Part shown: one piece after another, positions 60,807 to 64,000 of the stretch
How positions within the stretch are numbered: the first letter of the stretch is position 1
Layout of the letters: each line of letters begins with the position of its first letter
From: Megachile rotundata
Lineage: Eukaryota; Arthropoda; Insecta; Hymenoptera; Megachilidae
NCBI RefSeq assembly: GCF_050947335.1
Contig: NC_134997.1
Location: forward strand, 5,456,001-5,520,000
Direction: 5' to 3'
DNA length: 64,000 nt
The notes under the pieces: model-generated
Database searches by the model: none
Told to the model about the DNA's origin: nothing
What the model saw: only the letters and a program-made list of their open reading frames with translations
Program-made: the position numbers and the translations under genes

Positions 60807-61394
60807 TATACTATAAGATAAGTAGTTGGAGATAAGATAAATAATTGATCATTATCAATTTTTTACCAGAAGCTTTAAATACTCCCAGAAATAATACTCG
60901 GAGTATCCAGTCACCAGAGTTGATGATTAACGCATCGTCCATCGCGATCATTTGCCTTTGAATAACCAACGCGTCCCAAAATCCCATAAAAGAGCAACGC
61001 GTTATTAAAGAAAGAAGCGTACGATTTGTTCGGGGAAAAAACCGTCGACCCAGTTTCCATCGAATCGGAAGCACGTTACAACCGCCCTATCGAGAACGAG
61101 AGAACACTCGCGAGCCATTGTGATGATCCTTACTCTATTGAAGCGAGCCACGCGACCCGGCCTAATCGAACGCTAATTATCCTTCTGCCAATTAACAAGC
61201 GCCGATACCGGGTCGGGAACAATGCAACCCGAAGGGAGAAGTGCAGGGAGTGGGTTGGAAAAAATAGCGACGAGTGGCTGTCTCACCTTGTCTGCGAGGC
61301 TGCGTTCGCACGTTCTCTCGACTGCCTCGAGAAAAAGCGACGTGGACGGGTCAGGGAGACGAAACACCACGGACACAAGAGGACTGGGACACGT
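60807..61394. other. GC-rich unique DNA
   Basis: CG-containing, balanced sequence at 60900-61394 with open frames on both strands. A donor-like CAAG|GTGAGACAG exists on the minus strand at 61290, but no frame with an ATG that would splice into 49754 was found. Confidence 0.35.
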
Positions 61395-62350
61395 GAAAGG
61401 GGCCGGAGGGGGTCGAGGGGACGGTAAATAACCTGAACACCTACGACACACACCGGCACTCTTTATTATACGAGACGTCGCTCGACACTTTTCAATTTTC
61501 ACGTCTGCCTTAGGCTTGTTTTGCAGAATTCAGGTATTTGGGAATAGGGTGGTTGGAGATGAGAGGTTGAGAATTTGAGAAATTTGGAAGGTTAGGGGTT
61601 GAGATTAGCAATTTAGGGATTTGGAAGTTTAGAGATTGAGGAGATCTGGAATTTGGAGATTTAGAAGTTTAGGGGTTGAAGAGATTGACAATTTGGAAAC
61701 TTATACATTTGGTGATTGAGAATTTAAGGAACTTAGAAGTTTAGGAACTGAAGAGATTGGCAATTCGGAAATTTATCTATTTGCAGATTGACAAGTTAGA
61801 GATTTGGAAGTTTAGAAGTTGAAGTTACTGACAACTTTATGATTTGGAAGTTTAAAGGTTGAGGAGGTTGGCAATTTAAAATGTTGGAAATTTATATATT
61901 TGGACAATGACAGTTTGAAAATTTATACATTCAGAATTGAGATTATTAAAAAAATTTGGAGTTTGCCAAACTGGATTACTTGAAAGCGATCAGAGGGAGT
62001 CGAGGGTATGGTAAATAACCTGGGCGAACACCTACGACGTACTTCACACCGATATTCTTCATTATACGTGGATGGAGATTTTGCTCGACACTTTTCAATT
62101 TTCATTCGAGCCTAAGGCTTTCTTGGGTTTTGCAGGGAAAAATTTAGAAATAGGGTGTTTAAAAGTTGAGGAGATTGGCAGTTTGGAAATTTGGAAGTTG
62201 GAAGATTGAGGAGATTGAGGATTTGAGGAATTGAGAATTAAGAAATTTAGAATTTAAGAAACTGAATTATTTAGAAATGTCTATGTTTAGACATTTAAAA
62301 ACTATTTGAGAAATTGAAAAATTTGAAAATTTATAAATGTAATATAATTT
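61395..62350. repeat. Tandem segmental duplication, offset about 587 bp
   Basis: Each unit has a GC-richer head, containing GTAAATAACCTG (61424 and 62011), CACCTACGAC, GCTCGACACTTTTCAATTTT and a TTTTGCAG end, followed by a G-rich-strand minisatellite of GAGATTGGCAATTTGGAAAT units. The first minisatellite spans about 61545-61960, the second about 62135-62345. The heads have diverged by several small indels. Confidence 0.88.
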
Positions 62351-62457
62351 GGAAAATTGAAAATGTAGATATATTAATTAATCATACATTACTCTAACAA
62401 TTCAATTTGTAATTAAAAATAATATTCAAGTGATACGATATTCGAATTTGAATAATA
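62351..62457. other. AT-rich spacer
   Basis: Short AT-rich sequence up to the insertion site of the family 2 MITE. Confidence 0.3.
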
Positions 62458-63036
62458 CAGTAAATATTCGATATAAGCAGAATCACTCGGTTCGAAATTT
62501 TCGCTTATACTGTGTAGTTGTACATTGATATTTGCTGAACATAAAAAAGTAATTAAGCCGAACGTAAACAGTAACATATTGTTGGTGCAATTTTCCTGAT
62601 TAAAATGAGACCAAACACAACGTAATTTTGAACATATTTATTTGTAATTTCAAACGTTTCGTTTATATCGAGATTTTACAGTAAGAAGATTCGCGGTAAA
62701 CGGACGAGTTACACGTCGGTTAACTTCGTTTTTCTTCAGCGGTAATCGACTAACCACGTGATACATCTGTTAGTCGTAATCGAAAACAGTGCAAATTAGT
62801 GAAAATTTGGTGTCATTTTAACAAGAAAAATGTGAGAAATCTATTGGTAATAGTTTGATAACAAAAAACAGAAAAATAACAAAGTTTTATATTGACATTA
62901 GTACTATCTCAAATATACTCTACGTAGAATCACGTTATATTTCTCAGTGAACGAGCGTTTGAGTCTTTCCTCGGCGGGGATAATTATTTTCGCTTACGTC
63001 GTATAAATCATTTTCGCTTGTATCGAATCTTTACTG
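62458..63036 (+). mobile_element. MITE family 2 (pogo-like), copy 3, complete
   Basis: A 579-bp element. Left end CAGTAAATATTCGATATAAG and right end CTTGTATCGAATCTTTACTG are inverted repeats (19 of 21 positions match when one more base is included), flanked by TA at 62456-62457 and 63037-63038. The interior shares ATTAAAATGAGACCAAAC, GCGGTAAACGGACGAGT and TTAACTTCGTTTTTCTTC with the copies at 27835 and 33374, plus an inverted subterminal GTCATTTTAAC. No coding capacity. The terminus resembles the pogo-like ends at 29362 and 57607. Confidence 0.88.
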
Positions 63037-63038
63037 TA

Positions 63039-63629
63039 TTCAGCTGTAGAAAAATTGCAGTCGGTCCAGTCGTGAATGCAGTCGGTGCATTCGCATTGCG
63101 AAACGAGAGAAGAACATCAAAGAGCCGATGAAAAGAAAACTTGCTCGACCCTGGGACAGAGAAAAACGATTGTTACACTTAAACGGGAGACGAGTACCCC
63201 GGAGTTGAACGGGGACTCGCGTGCCTCGGGAACACAACGAACACATTCATCTACATTCGCCCACTCTTTCTCTCTCTCGAGTGGCAGCCTCTTCTTCTTG
63301 TGTACAATCCGAGGGTGTACATGCACGCGGATGCAACCTCCGGTCGGCACTAGAATCTATTTTAAGAAACTTCCCTACTGGCTGATGCGGTCGACCGAGG
63401 AGAACAACATACACGGTATTCTACATACACGGTGGCTATAAAAAATACACAAATTTTTATTTATTTTCATCAACTCACGGATGCTGCGCAGGCTTCCGTC
63501 GTAAACTCGAGAATTTTTAACACGAACTGTACACCAACATGGCTGGTTTCAGGTTTCCTTTTTTTGTATCAGAAAATTTTGTTTATGTGCTTTTGATGAA
63601 TGTCGGCCATGTTTTGTTGAGATTAAGGA
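63039..63629. other. GC-richer unique DNA
   Basis: Balanced sequence at 63040-63540 with open frames on both strands and a TCTCTCTCTCGAG tract. No domain or splice evidence; could be regulatory. Confidence 0.3.
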
Positions 63630-63925
63630 TAATAAAATATATGTCATATTTTATTTAAATTAAGAATGGTATATTAAGAATAAAATAATGTCTCTCAAAT
63701 TTTGTAGAGATTGGTTGTATTACATATATGTGTAACCAATATTTGAATTAACATGTTAACTAAGAATTTAACATTTTACTGTTTACTTATTTATTTTTCC
63801 ACTTTATGGAAAATATAAAATTATAAAATTTTATTTTTCCACAATATAAAATGTATGTCATATTTTATTTAAATTAAGAATGGTATAATAAAAATAAAAT
63901 AATAAAATGTCTCTCAAATCTTACT
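63630..63925. repeat. Direct duplication, offset about 210 bp
   Basis: ATGTCATATTTTATTTAAAT with TAAGAATGGTATA and ATGTCTCTCAAAT occurs at about 63640-63705 and again at about 63850-63920, separated by AT-rich sequence. Confidence 0.8.
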
Positions 63926-64000
63926 GTTACTTTATTTCACTTTATTTTCACTTTATTTTCTACTTAAATATGAATATTCATTTAACGTTGATACTTCTGA
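63926..64000. other. AT-rich window end
   Basis: Short TTTATTTTCACTTTATTTTC repetition; nothing else seen. Confidence 0.3.

Noticed and set aside
61173..61502. Minus-strand frame with a CAAG|GTGAGA donor as the missing upstream I(h) exon
   Set aside because: In the frame required for phase with 49754 there is no ATG and no acceptor could be defined; the head is also duplicated at 61982 as repeat.
63076..63441. GC-rich open frames on both strands as a first exon or gene
   Set aside because: No domain, and donor-like sites do not give an ATG-started frame of the correct phase.
1..64000. tRNA, rRNA and CRISPR-type features
   Set aside because: No convincing tRNA B-box/cloverleaf, rRNA core or spacer-repeat array was seen; the tandem arrays have no unique spacers.

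Overview
The window looks like intronic DNA from an insect nuclear genome, most likely a hymenopteran. The reasons are very high AT content, introns of tens of kilobases, several decayed mariner elements (one resembling the mellifera subfamily) and abundant degenerate AAATT-type minisatellites. The order-level call is inference. Nearly all open frames in the window are chance frames or translations of tandem repeats; some start only at TTG.

The only host gene I can support is on the minus strand: the hyperpolarization-activated cyclic-nucleotide-gated channel I(h)/HCN. A common exon (32682-32952) carries the conserved segment just before transmembrane segment S1, with good splice sites and phase. 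A low-complexity Gly/Asn-rich exon (49330-49754) ends in a donor of matching phase and reads directly into the common exon across a 16.4 kb intron. Between them, a GC-rich block (38083-38506) contains an ATG-initiated frame that also ends at a GTGAGT donor of the same phase. This is a candidate alternative first exon with an internal promoter. The S1-S6 and cyclic-nucleotide-binding exons are not seen and should lie to the left of base 1. The start exon of the long form lies between 49754 and 64000 or beyond. Most of the window is therefore I(h) intron.

The rest is repeat and transposon archaeology. From 1 to 7.8 kb there are degenerate minisatellites and two copies of a MITE with TIR CAGGGTGGCTCA. 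From 7.8 to 10.9 kb there is a 15-bp satellite with a local 75-bp higher-order repeat, split by a decayed mariner. From 13.3 to 17.2 kb there is a mariner deletion derivative inside one copy of a local duplication, a ~160-bp tandem array and a fold-back mariner. From 23.9 to 31.4 kb there is a transposon end with a helix-turn-helix-like fragment, CCCTAGAT-type arrays and one copy of a second, pogo-like MITE family. From 33 to 48.7 kb there are another copy of that family, several tandem arrays (27 bp, 32 bp), local duplications and a 1.5 kb triplet microsatellite. From 49 to 64 kb there are a heptamer array beside the I(h) donor, a Tc1-like remnant, further minisatellites, and the best-preserved copies of both MITE families. 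Short GC-richer unique islands between these blocks are possible regulatory or conserved noncoding DNA, but nothing in them could be identified.
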